A DNA stretch of 64,000 nt from Stentor coeruleus (lineage: Eukaryota; Ciliophora; Heterotrichea; Heterotrichida; Stentoridae): assembly GCA_001970955.1 (NCBI GenBank), contig MPUH01000139.1:1-64000 (forward strand), written 5' to 3'. Below are positions 51,869-60,971 of the stretch, in pieces. The translations under genes and the position numbers were made by a program. The first letter of the stretch is position 1, and every line of letters starts with the position of its first letter. The notes under the pieces were generated by a model. The model saw only the letters and a list, made by a program, of their open reading frames with translations, was not told where the DNA came from and made no database searches.

Positions 51869-53932
51869 ATGTCAGCAATACGTAGGCTTCTTTTGATTGA
51901 AAACCATCTTAGCTCTCAATTTCCTAATGCACCACAAGAAAAAGGCTTAGACGATTTTAGAAAACTTGAATCTAAAGTTAATCATAATGTGCTGGCGAAG
52001 CATTACTTCGATGATTTTTACGAAGCAAATCTATATACTAGAAAAATTATTGATGAAAGTCCTTTATTCACCCACCAAGAAAGTTTAGGTTCGTCTGTTG
52101 AAGATTACCGAGGAAAAGTTGTTGAACAGTTAAAATGCATTTACTCTAAATTTCGCATGAGTTACGAGAAAGATTTAAATGATCCCATATACAAATGCGG
52201 GCCAATATATGGAATGGCAGAGTATGATCAATCACTTTCAACACGAATGATTGTTCATATTATATTATATACTGATACAATTCAAAATTTGGGAACAGGA
52301 AAACATAGAGAATTAATTGATAGGGCTTATGCATTAAAAGATTATGGATCATTTGGGATGACTGAGTTAGGTCATGGATCAGATGTTGGAAGATTAGAGA
52401 CAACGGCTACATATAATCCTAAAACTGGTGGATTTACTCTTAATTCTCCAACAGCTACTTCAGCTAAATGGTGGATAGGCGCAATAGCAAACACTGCAAA
52501 TATGTCTGTTATTTTCGCTAGGCTAATTGTTGATAATGCTGATAAAGGCATTCAAGTTTTTGCTGTACCTATAAGAGATTATGAAACTCACGATACTTTA
52601 CCAGGTGTAGTTTTAGGAGATTGTGGGAAAAAAATATCACATGATGGAATTGATAATGGATTCATTCTATTCAAAAATTATGAAATTGGTTATGATTGTT
52701 TGTTAGACAAGTTCAGCCAAATAAAAAATGGAAAATTTAAAAGTACTATTAAAAATAAAGAAAAAAGGCTGGGAATTATGATGGCTGGTTTGATAAGAGG
52801 AAGGTTTTGTGCAGTGAGTGGAAGTGAAATAAATACTAGATCTTGCTTGACAATCGCCATAAGATATGGAGCTTTAAGAAAACAATTTGGAAATCCTAAG
52901 GAAGAATCTATTTTATTATATCAAACTCATAATTGTAGATTGGTAACAGGATTATCAAAAGCAGTTGCTATGCGTTGTGCAAGTAAGGTTATAAGCAATA
53001 TGTACAAGGCTGTAAAACCAATTTCTGATCTTAATCCTGAATGTGATGAATTAAATGAATTTCATTCTGTGTTAAGTTCTTTGAAATGTGTCTGTGCATG
53101 GTATGGGATTGCAGTCAGCCAAGAATGCAGAGAAGCTTGTGGTGGACATGGTGTTTCTGAATATTCTTCATTAGGCCGCCATCGAGGATATGTAGATGTT
53201 CATGCCACATGGGAAGGAGATAATGCAGTCCTTGGGCAGCAAACGGGTAAATATATACTTAAGATCTTGCAAAAATCATTTAAAGGACAAAAGTTCACTT
53301 CGCCAACCCTCAGCTTTTTAAAGATTGATTTTCAAGAGGTAAAATCATTTAAATCATTATTTACTAGCAGAGAAGAATTCGAAAATGAAAAGTGTATCAT
53401 CGCTCTCCTTGAGCATAGAGTGAATTTTTTGACTCATACATCAGTCATAAAATTACAAGAATCCTCAATGGCATATTCAGACATGACTACTGCCTGGAAT
53501 AACTCTCAAGTATTTTATATCCAAGACCTTAGTAAATCATTTGCAGAATTGATAATGGCACGAGAATTCATTAAGCTTTCTGACAATATTTACAAAGACT
53601 GCAAAGAAACAGGAATGATAATCAAAAAATTATTTTATCTTTATTCAGCCGATAGGATACTAAATAGTATTTCTCTTTATTTGGAATCTGCTATTACTCA
53701 TGTTCAAGAAAAAATTATTAGAGATACATTTATAAAACTTGCTTCTGAATTAGCTCCAGCTTCTTTACAAATAGTTGATGCATTAGCAGCATCAGATAAA
53801 ATATTAGGATCAGTTATAGGATCTTCTGATGGTCAAGCATATAGCCGAATGATTAATGCTGTTGAATCTGAACCAAAATGCTATTACAAGCCGAAATGGT
53901 TACATTTAATAAAGGATATAAGAGGATCTTAG
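51869..53932 (+). CDS. peroxisomal acyl-CoA oxidase with N-terminal PTS2
   Basis: It oxidises acyl-CoA to trans-2-enoyl-CoA with FAD and O2, giving H2O2: the first step of peroxisomal beta-oxidation. The 687-residue length is normal. The N-terminal alpha domain is followed by the substrate/FAD block GSFGMTELGHGSDVGRLET, then TSAKWWIGAIANTANMSVIFA and KISHDGIDNGF. GRFCAVSGSEINTRSCL is followed by RKQFGNPKEE. ACGGHGVSEYSSLG leads to the catalytic Glu449 in ATWEGDN. Residues 6-14, RLLLIENHL, fit the peroxisome targeting signal 2 pattern exactly (R-L-x5-H-L). The C-terminus (DIRGS) is not a PTS1. No intron. Confidence 0.95.
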   Translation: MSAIRRLLLIENHLSSQFPNAPQEKGLDDFRKLESKVNHNVLAKHYFDDFYEANLYTRKIIDESPLFTHQESLGSSVEDYRGKVVEQLKCIYSKFRMSYEKDLNDPIYKCGPIYGMAEYDQSLSTRMIVHIILYTDTIQNLGTGKHRELIDRAYALKDYGSFGMTELGHGSDVGRLETTATYNPKTGGFTLNSPTATSAKWWIGAIANTANMSVIFARLIVDNADKGIQVFAVPIRDYETHDTLPGVVLGDCGKKISHDGIDNGFILFKNYEIGYDCLLDKFSQIKNGKFKSTIKNKEKRLGIMMAGLIRGRFCAVSGSEINTRSCLTIAIRYGALRKQFGNPKEESILLYQTHNCRLVTGLSKAVAMRCASKVISNMYKAVKPISDLNPECDELNEFHSVLSSLKCVCAWYGIAVSQECREACGGHGVSEYSSLGRHRGYVDVHATWEGDNAVLGQQTGKYILKILQKSFKGQKFTSPTLSFLKIDFQEVKSFKSLFTSREEFENEKCIIALLEHRVNFLTHTSVIKLQESSMAYSDMTTAWNNSQVFYIQDLSKSFAELIMAREFIKLSDNIYKDCKETGMIIKKLFYLYSADRILNSISLYLESAITHVQEKIIRDTFIKLASELAPASLQIVDALAASDKILGSVIGSSDGQAYSRMINAVESEPKCYYKPKWLHLIKDIRGS

Positions 53933-54330
53933 CTTTAGTTAATTACTTTAGGAATTAGAAATTAAAAGCATGACAATACAATTAACCCTAACGCTAGGTT
54001 TTGCATCATAAAGTAAATAGAATCTTCTAATTTAAACTTTTGATCCATCATAAATGGATTTAAAACATGATATAGAATTCCAAAAAGCTTACAACTTTAA
54101 AAAAACATCAAAGAACTTGAAGAAATCAAAAAATCCTCAACAAAAGATTTTAAAATCACTTACTTCTTATATCTATAAACAAATATCGATCTCCAAGCTA
54201 CCGAGGCTTTTGATGGAATTACAAAGTCAATAAAGAAAATATGATGTTTTTAGATAAACTTATAAAGATTACAATATTCTATATAACAACATCTATCATA
54301 TTCGCATATATTTTCCTAAAAAAAAATACT
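53933..54330. other. intergenic with a 59-codon open frame
   Basis: ATG 54054 to TAA 54231-54233 encodes 59 residues, very basic (MDLKHDIEFQKAYNFKKTSK...). A shifted frame also reads like coding text (NIKELEEIKKSSTKDF). It may be a remnant or chance; not counted as a gene. Confidence 0.25.
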
Positions 54331-54741
54331 ATAAAAACAATTCAATCCTCGAAGGTTCGATAAACCTCTACACTAAGGTCAAATAAGTGGAAATTCCTCT
54401 ATGTAAAGACAAAAAATTATTTATTCACCAAATAACTTAAAGGTTAACATAATAGCAAGAAACAGATATTTTGTCTTAAATAAATCTCTTATTAACTCAA
54501 TCATCATAATCAAATTATAATATTGACAATGAATGTCTCTAATTATTATCATAGGGTCTTCAAGATGTAATAAGTTAGGCTTTCTTAAGAAAATTGTATT
54601 AACTTGGGAGACTATTTGTAAACAATCAGATTCTGTTTTTATGAAATAAAAAGCTATGAGATAAAGGAAATTATTTTTTTTTAAAAAATTTTGAATTTTA
54701 TGCTGATTATGACATTGATATGATTGTGTGATACACTGCAA
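54330..54741 (-). pseudogene. dead PPP-family phosphatase fragment (calcineurin/PP1-like)
   Basis: On the minus strand the text LQIVSQVNTIFLRKPNLLHL is followed by EDPMIIIRDIHCQYYNLIMM and then KTKYLFLA. This matches the start of PPP Ser/Thr phosphatases, where the motif is GDIHGQYYDL. Three motif residues have changed (G to R, G to C, D to N). The next motif, GDYVDRG, survives only in another frame (tattatgttaac). A relic of RGNHE-x-R is visible further on (aga ggt ... cga gga). It has no usable start. It is a clear host pseudogene; the closest live relative is probably a calcineurin-type catalytic subunit. Confidence 0.72.
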
Positions 54742-54926
54742 AATCGATCATTGCAAGGATCTTTTAAGCTCATATATATATAAGTTAACTAGATTATTGA
54801 TTTTTTTTTGCATATTTTCGAATAATATTAAAACTTTAAAATTAGAGGAAGAAATTTATAAAAGATAATTTTTTGAATTCGCAAAGAGGATAATTAGTTT
54901 GATTTTAGAAAACTAACTTATTTTGA

Positions 54927-56288
54927 TTATATTTCTTCAGAATTTGAATGAGAGAACTGAATAATACTTGATCTTTTTTTTCGGAAGCGTAAGTAAATTA
55001 ACAGTAAGAGACTTGCAATAGATATTAGAGATAGCAAAAAGGCCAGAGTGACAATTTTATAATTTAAATTCAATGAGCCATAATAATTTGTATCATCATA
55101 ATCTTGACTTGTATAATTCGGATGTATAAACGATGGGTCACAAAGAGACTTCGCAAAGCCAACTTTTTTCTCACTGCGGTCAAAAATCACATCCATTCCT
55201 CTCATAAAATTCCCTCCAAGAACATTCCCCGAAGCTTCATTTGAATACATTCCAATACAATAACTATTTTTTGTCTCAGGCCATGCAAACAAATATCTCT
55301 CTGGCATCCACTCAACATAAACATCATCAATAAAAAATCTCAAAATAGGGAAACTATCAAAAAATTCCTCTTTAGTAAAATTCTCTGAATTATAATCATA
55401 ACATTTATTAGGCTCATAATTGATTATAACTTTCGATCCTAAACATTTCCTAGAATTTTCACAATATTTGTCTATATATTTAAACATTATAGAATAAACG
55501 TTTTTTGATAAATATGTAAAAGTCGTCCCAGAATCAATAATTGTCCCTGTGACATGATTTTTTGGGAAATCAGATTCTTGAAGTCCGGTATCGATATCCC
55601 CAACAGATAATCCTTTGAATTTTATAGCATAAAATGTTTTATCATAAGTATTAGTCCATATTATTTCACTAATATGTGTTGATATGTTATATCCTCCAAT
55701 TGTCATAAAGCCATCATTCGAGGCTAAGCAAATACTGAATAAATCAGTGTTTATATTGTGTGATTTATAAAGTAAATCTATTAAAGTTGGGATGCTTTTT
55801 GCATAGCCTAAACCCATAATCCCATCTGCTTTCTGTGTTCGGAAGAGGTAAGTTTCTCTACGATGGCATCCAAAAACCCCCAATTCCCTATGCGCATGAG
55901 GGAAATCATCACCAAACAAAATATAGTCTTCAACAAGTATCCCAGAAATAGAACTTCCTTCAGCATAACTCTGACTATACCCACATACATTTTTATCACA
56001 AACTGAACATTGTATGCCTTCATCACATTTGACAACTCTAGATGTAGTTGAGCTTTTAAAGTCAAAATACTTATCCATATGATTTCCACAATCAGTACAA
56101 CCAATACATGGAAAAGCTGTAAGTCTAGATCCAGTGTCAATAATCACAGTTTGTTTCATAGGAGGTGTTCCAACCCATATATCCACATAATAATAGCCTA
56201 AGCTTTCAGTATTACCAAAAACAATCGCATGCTCATAAAAGTTCTCGCTTTTGGCAAATATCAATATAAGCCCAAGCCAAAAAACCAT
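54927..56288 (-). CDS. membrane-anchored aspartic protease (pepsin family A1)
   Basis: A 453-residue protease. It has a short signal peptide (VFWLGLILIFAKS), then the two-lobed pepsin fold with catalytic Asp51 in IIDTGSRLT and Asp252 in IIDSGTTFTYL. The lobe-1 flap region has YAEGSSISG. A Cys-rich insert (CIGCTDCGNH, CSVCDKNVC) resembles plant and protist A1 enzymes. A single transmembrane helix at about 411-433 is followed by a basic cytosolic tail. The expected location is the secretory or lysosomal/food-vacuole membrane with the enzyme outside the cytosol. Its ATG lies only 5 nt after the stop of the upstream TDH gene. Confidence 0.94.
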   Translation of the reverse strand: MVFWLGLILIFAKSENFYEHAIVFGNTESLGYYYVDIWVGTPPMKQTVIIDTGSRLTAFPCIGCTDCGNHMDKYFDFKSSTTSRVVKCDEGIQCSVCDKNVCGYSQSYAEGSSISGILVEDYILFGDDFPHAHRELGVFGCHRRETYLFRTQKADGIMGLGYAKSIPTLIDLLYKSHNINTDLFSICLASNDGFMTIGGYNISTHISEIIWTNTYDKTFYAIKFKGLSVGDIDTGLQESDFPKNHVTGTIIDSGTTFTYLSKNVYSIMFKYIDKYCENSRKCLGSKVIINYEPNKCYDYNSENFTKEEFFDSFPILRFFIDDVYVEWMPERYLFAWPETKNSYCIGMYSNEASGNVLGGNFMRGMDVIFDRSEKKVGFAKSLCDPSFIHPNYTSQDYDDTNYYGSLNLNYKIVTLAFLLSLISIASLLLLIYLRFRKKRSSIIQFSHSNSEEI

Positions 56289-56293
56289 TATTC

Positions 56294-57286
56294 TTAAGGA
56301 TTAAGTTTTTTACTTATAAGCTCAATCATAATTTTGGTCATCTGGTCAATATCGTAACTATGTCTCCATCCCCAGTCTCTTCTTGCACAAGAGTCATCAA
56401 GGCTCATTGGCCAAGAGTCAGCATAGTTTTGCCTATGATCAGGTTTATAAGTTATACTAGTATCAAGTATATACTTACTAATTGTCCTATATAATTCTCC
56501 AGGAGTAAAACTTATAGCAGCTAAGTTATAAACCCGTCTACTAAGATTATCAGTAGGGATATCTAAAAAGTCACACTATATATAAAATACTGTTCCTCTT
56601 ATTAAATCATCCATATACATCATTGGAAGCATTGTGTTTTTACTTAGAAAACATTCGTATTTTTTATTTTTTAATAGTTCAAAGTAGATTTCAACTGCAT
56701 AGTCGGTTGTCCCACCACCTGGTGGATCTGAGGAAATAGCTCCTGGGTAACGTAAAGATCTAAAGTCAAGGCCAAATTTCTTGTGGTAATAATTACCCAT
56801 GAGCTCCATGTAAACTTTGGCTATACCATAAACTGTTGTTGGCTGTAAAACAACATCGTCTGGGGTATTTAAACGTGGAACATTAGGACCAAAGACTGCT
56901 ATAGTACTTGGGATGTAGATACTACACTTAGATTCCATAGCAATTTCTAAGGCGTTTATTGCCCCAACAACGTTGACGGTAAAAGCTTTATCTAGGAATT
57001 TCTCAGCTGTCGCTGAGAGAAGAGCAGATAAATGAAGGATTGTATTGGGCTTTTCTTGTCGAACATATTCGGAAAATGCTTTTTTGTCCTAATTTTAAAG
57101 TACTGTCACGTCAAGACGAGTAAAGGCAGGCTGGTTATTTACTTCATAGGTCACTTGGCGGAGGTCAGATACAACAACAGAATTCTCCCCATATCTTTTA
57201 TACATATAGGGTATCAACTTTTGTCCTATCTGTCCACTAGCTCCAGTGATTAAAAATTTTTTGGTTGAAAATTTTCTAAAGAGCAT
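56294..57286 (-). CDS. TDH: L-threonine 3-dehydrogenase, mitochondrial (SDR/epimerase type)
   Basis: It oxidises L-threonine to 2-amino-3-ketobutyrate with NAD+. The 320-residue protein is restored by removing two 15-nt introns (57089-57103 and 56576-56590). MLFRKFSTKK is a plausible mitochondrial presequence. The Rossmann motif is FLITGASGQIGQKL. The family blocks are IPSTIAVFGPNVPR, the catalytic YGIAK (Y-x3-K), FRSLRYPGAISSDPPGGGTT-DYAV, and the C-terminal FTPGELYR, SWPMSLDDSCARRDWGW. Match to mouse TDH extends to about 15 residues from the end, so the TAA at 56294-56296 is the real stop. Confidence 0.95.
56576..56590 (-). other. 15-nt intron 2 of TDH
   Basis: GTATTTTATATATAG on the minus strand, phase 0, TAG in frame; joins LIRGT to CDFLDIP. 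Confidence 0.96.
57089..57103 (-). other. 15-nt intron 1 of TDH
   Basis: GTACTTTAAAATTAG on the minus strand, phase 0, with TAA and TAG in frame; joins RLDVT to DKKAFSEYV. Confidence 0.96.
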
Positions 57287-58249
57287 ATTGTTTACAACAT
57301 TTTTCTTGTGGTTAGTGATAAATAAGCAAGTTATAATTAAAATTCTAACAAAAATTACTATTGATATATGAAGATTTGAATGAAATAAAGTAGGATAAGG
57401 AGAAGTGGTTTTTGTATTTTTGATTAAAAAAATTGTGTAAAACTTTTTTATTTGTATAATTAGATGAAATAAAGAAAATATTTAGGTTTTTTTATTGAAA
57501 ATATAAGCAATTGAGTGATTCAGATATAAAAGCTTTTATAGTTTATAGGAAATATATGGTAATTAGGAGGTGGGCGAAATAACATGTTATAATTATGGAC
57601 AACTCTTATGACTCAAATTCCTTCTTAGAATTTTACCTGGAATCAAATATTCCAATACCTAAGCAAAAAAGAACTATCAAAAACTTTTTGGTCATATATA
57701 AAGGCTGAAATATTAGTAAAAAAATTTTTTATGCATTCTAAGATATGAGAAAGACTTAGTTCTTTTCAAATTTTTGATTTGGTTAAGTTAGTCTTATATA
57801 GTTTTAATAATTTTAATATTTATATTATATACTTATTATCTTTTTTATGGTAATTTTCTTAGAAGCTTATGATATACTCTTGGAAGATAAACTAATTTTT
57901 TATTGTTAAGAATGAATAAAATAATAATATTTAATAATTTTATACTTATTTTTCCAATGTCTAAATCAAGCTGGAGTAACTTTAGTATATAATAAATAGA
58001 TAAGTGTTGAAATATCTGCTTCAGAATATATAATTTTTTAAAGTTAGTTACCTCATAAAATTTCAAAGAGAATACTAGGTAATTTAATTTATATTTTATC
58101 ACTTTATGAATTTATAAAAAGAAATTACTGTACTATTTGATAATACAGTTTAAAGACTTTAACATTTTTCAATTTTTTTGAAAAACACTAAGTTATAAGA
58201 CAAATATCTATTTCAATAATAAGAAAAGTGTAACTAAATTTGGTAAATA
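57287..58249. other. divergent intergenic region
   Basis: T/G-rich near 57287. One short open frame 57595-57708 (MDNSYDSNSFLEFYLESNIP... 37 aa) has coding-like composition and could be the start of a lost gene. Nothing else seen. Confidence 0.35.
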
Positions 58250-60880
58250 ATGGATAAAAAACCAGTGCCTAAAGTTAATGTTATACCTGAAGAAAAAAAG
58301 AATAGATCAGGTCCTAGAAAAATAGTCAAACATAAAGCTCCAGTACTTGATCCTCGTAGGGCTAGTCGAATTGCTGCAGATGCAGTAACTGCTGTCATAG
58401 TAGATCGCCTCAAGACAAGTCGTGACGTAGATATCATCTCAAATGCCCTAAATAAGCACTTTATATTCACAAGCTTAACTGCAGAAAATAGAGTGATGGT
58501 TATTTCACATATGAAGCTCTATACAATGGGACCAAAGGAAACTGTGTTTGAGCAAGGATGCCCAGGCAACACTTTTTTTGTAGTTGCAAGTGGCAAGCTA
58601 GAAGTTCTTGTTAATAGCAAAAGAGTCAATGTTTTAGGAGCTGGAGATAGTTTTGGTGAACTTGCTTTACTTCATGACTCTCCTCGTTCAGCTTCAATTT
58701 ACACAACCGAAAAAGTTTCTATGTGGGGTCTTGACAGAAAAACATTTAGATCAGCAGTAGAGACTGTTAATGCTCAAAACTATAAAGAAAATAAAGCATT
58801 TGTTGATAGTGTACCACTTTTCTCAGTACTTAATCATGCTCAAAAAGATTCACTTGTAGGTTCTTTAAGTTCTTTGAAATTTAGACCCAATGATGTTATT
58901 GTGAAGGAAGGCGATCCTGGTGATCTTTTTTATCTTATTAAGGATGGCATTGTTGAATGTAGTCAAGCTGGGAAAGTTGTTAGAGAAATGATCAAAGGTA
59001 GCTTTTTTGGAGAGCAGGCTCTTCTTTATAACACTGTTCGTACTGCTACTGTAATCGCTAAAACAGAAGTTAAATGCATGGCAATTTCACGTAACAAACT
59101 TAATACAGCTCTTGGGAAGCATCTACAACAAATTATCTATCAAAACACAAAATTGATTGCATTTGAAAAAAGTGAATTTCTTCGGCATTTAAACAAAAAA
59201 CAACTTGCGAAACTTGTAGAGAAAATGACTATTGAAAGTTATCCTGATGGTAAAGTAGTTATTCCTGCTGGAAGTGTTGTTGGATCAAAGTTATATATAG
59301 TTTTATTTGGATGTCTTAAGACAAAGCAAGAAATATACGCAGATGTTTTTGCATGTGTTGGTGATAAAGAAATTGCCCAAAATCGTACTGATGTTTATAC
59401 TGAAGATATTTTTGCATATGGGGAAACTCATATTGCTGAGATTACAAAGTATGAATTTGAAGATTGTATTGGAGGTGGATTAAATCAAGCTTGTTTGAAT
59501 TCAGAAGCAATATCTATTTTGAGAAATATACATTTACTTAGAGCTTTGCCTAATGATAAGTTTAATAGTTTGACAGCATGTTTGAGGATGCAAAAATTTG
59601 ATGATAAAGATGTTATAATTCATCAAAATACTCCTGGGGAAACATTTTATGTTATACATTCAGGCAAAGTTGATATTGTGCAAGATGGGATTTTACTTAG
59701 GACTGTAACTAAGCATGATTATTTTGGAGAGAGGAGTTTGTTGTTTACTGATTTTCGTACTGCTTCTGTTATAGCTAATGGACCTGTTTCTTGTTGGTTT
59801 TTAACGAAAAATGATTTTATGAATTTCCTTGAAGAATCTGTCCGAAACATGATAATCCAAAGAATAGAATTACAAGATGACGCTATATCCTTACGCGACC
59901 TTACCGTTGTAAAAGTTTTAGGCAAAGGTATGTTTGGAAATGTATTCTTAGTAGTAGACCGTCAAAAGCAGCGCCTATATGCTCTGAAAACAGTTTCCCG
60001 TAAAAAAATCGAGCGTTATGAAATCCAAGAAAATCTAATTCTTGAAAGAAAAATCCTCCTAACCCTTGACCACGTTTTTATCATGAAACTTGTTAAAACA
60101 TTCAAAGACCAAAAAAGAATTTATTTCCTAACTGAATATGTGCGTGGTCTTGATATGTTTGATGTTCTTCGTGAAGTAAATATAGTTTCTGAACATGATG
60201 CCAAATTTTACACAGCATGTTTGATATTAATATTAGAATATGTTCATGAAAGAGATATAATTTATCGAGATCTTAAACCTGAAAATATTATGATAGATCA
60301 AGATGGATATCCAAAATTAATAGACTTTGGGATATCAAAAGTTATAAGCGGTAGAACTTATACAATAGTTGGAACACCTCATTATATGGCCCCTGAAGTA
60401 ATTATTGGAAAAGGGTATAGTTTTCCAGCTGATTTCTGGAGTTTGGGGATAATTTTGTATGAATTTTTATGCTGTGCTGTTCCATTTGGAGAAGATGAGC
60501 AGGACCCTTACACAATTTATGAAAAAGTTTTGGAACGTAAATTGGTTTACCCCAGCTTTGTCGACTCAAAAATGCCATCAAAACCTTTGATCGAACAATT
60601 ACTCAGTAAAAACCCAGTTTTACGAAACGGCGGAAGTGTAGATAGTTTAAAATCACATATGTGGTTTAATGGACTGAATTTGGATCTTCTTATTAACAAA
60701 CAGATAAATTCTCCTTATAAACCTAGAGTTCCTGATTTGACAAAAGAGATCCAAGCCGCATTAAAAGGTTATGCTCAACTAGAAGAACAGATCTGTAAAG
60801 AAGAAATTGTAGAAGATTTACATGAATCAGGAAGCAGAAGACCTAAGAATGTACCTGCGAATTGGGATCAAGATTTTTAG
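58250..60880 (+). CDS. cGMP-dependent protein kinase (PKG) with four CNB modules
   Basis: An 876-residue AGC kinase. CNB1 (about 65-180) has FGELALLHDSPRSA (135-148). CNB2 (about 182-300) has FGEQALLYNTVRTA. A third CNB-like module (about 302-415) has lost the phosphate-cassette motif. CNB4 (about 420-535) has FGERSLLFTDFRTA. The kinase (about 550-810) has GKGMFGNVFLV, Lys580, gatekeeper Thr in YFLTEYV, YRDLKPEN, DFG and VGTPHYMAPE. The protein ends NWDQDF, like the W-D-x-D-F end of PKGs. Arg-Ser/Thr-Ala in the cassettes fits cGMP rather than cAMP. Four modules with a degenerate third is the layout of apicomplexan PKG. No intron. Confidence 0.95.
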   Translation: MDKKPVPKVNVIPEEKKNRSGPRKIVKHKAPVLDPRRASRIAADAVTAVIVDRLKTSRDVDIISNALNKHFIFTSLTAENRVMVISHMKLYTMGPKETVFEQGCPGNTFFVVASGKLEVLVNSKRVNVLGAGDSFGELALLHDSPRSASIYTTEKVSMWGLDRKTFRSAVETVNAQNYKENKAFVDSVPLFSVLNHAQKDSLVGSLSSLKFRPNDVIVKEGDPGDLFYLIKDGIVECSQAGKVVREMIKGSFFGEQALLYNTVRTATVIAKTEVKCMAISRNKLNTALGKHLQQIIYQNTKLIAFEKSEFLRHLNKKQLAKLVEKMTIESYPDGKVVIPAGSVVGSKLYIVLFGCLKTKQEIYADVFACVGDKEIAQNRTDVYTEDIFAYGETHIAEITKYEFEDCIGGGLNQACLNSEAISILRNIHLLRALPNDKFNSLTACLRMQKFDDKDVIIHQNTPGETFYVIHSGKVDIVQDGILLRTVTKHDYFGERSLLFTDFRTASVIANGPVSCWFLTKNDFMNFLEESVRNMIIQRIELQDDAISLRDLTVVKVLGKGMFGNVFLVVDRQKQRLYALKTVSRKKIERYEIQENLILERKILLTLDHVFIMKLVKTFKDQKRIYFLTEYVRGLDMFDVLREVNIVSEHDAKFYTACLILILEYVHERDIIYRDLKPENIMIDQDGYPKLIDFGISKVISGRTYTIVGTPHYMAPEVIIGKGYSFPADFWSLGIILYEFLCCAVPFGEDEQDPYTIYEKVLERKLVYPSFVDSKMPSKPLIEQLLSKNPVLRNGGSVDSLKSHMWFNGLNLDLLINKQINSPYKPRVPDLTKEIQAALKGYAQLEEQICKEEIVEDLHESGSRRPKNVPANWDQDF

Positions 60881-60971
60881 TTAGTTACATACTTTAACAA
60901 ATGTTTACCACATATTTTAAAGATTTTATTACAATAAAACAAGGTATTTTATAAGTAATATAAATTATTAG

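Noticed and set aside
54340-54380. ggttcgataaacctc as a tRNA B box
   Set aside because: No A box, acceptor stem or anticodon loop at the right distance; the bases belong to the phosphatase remnant.
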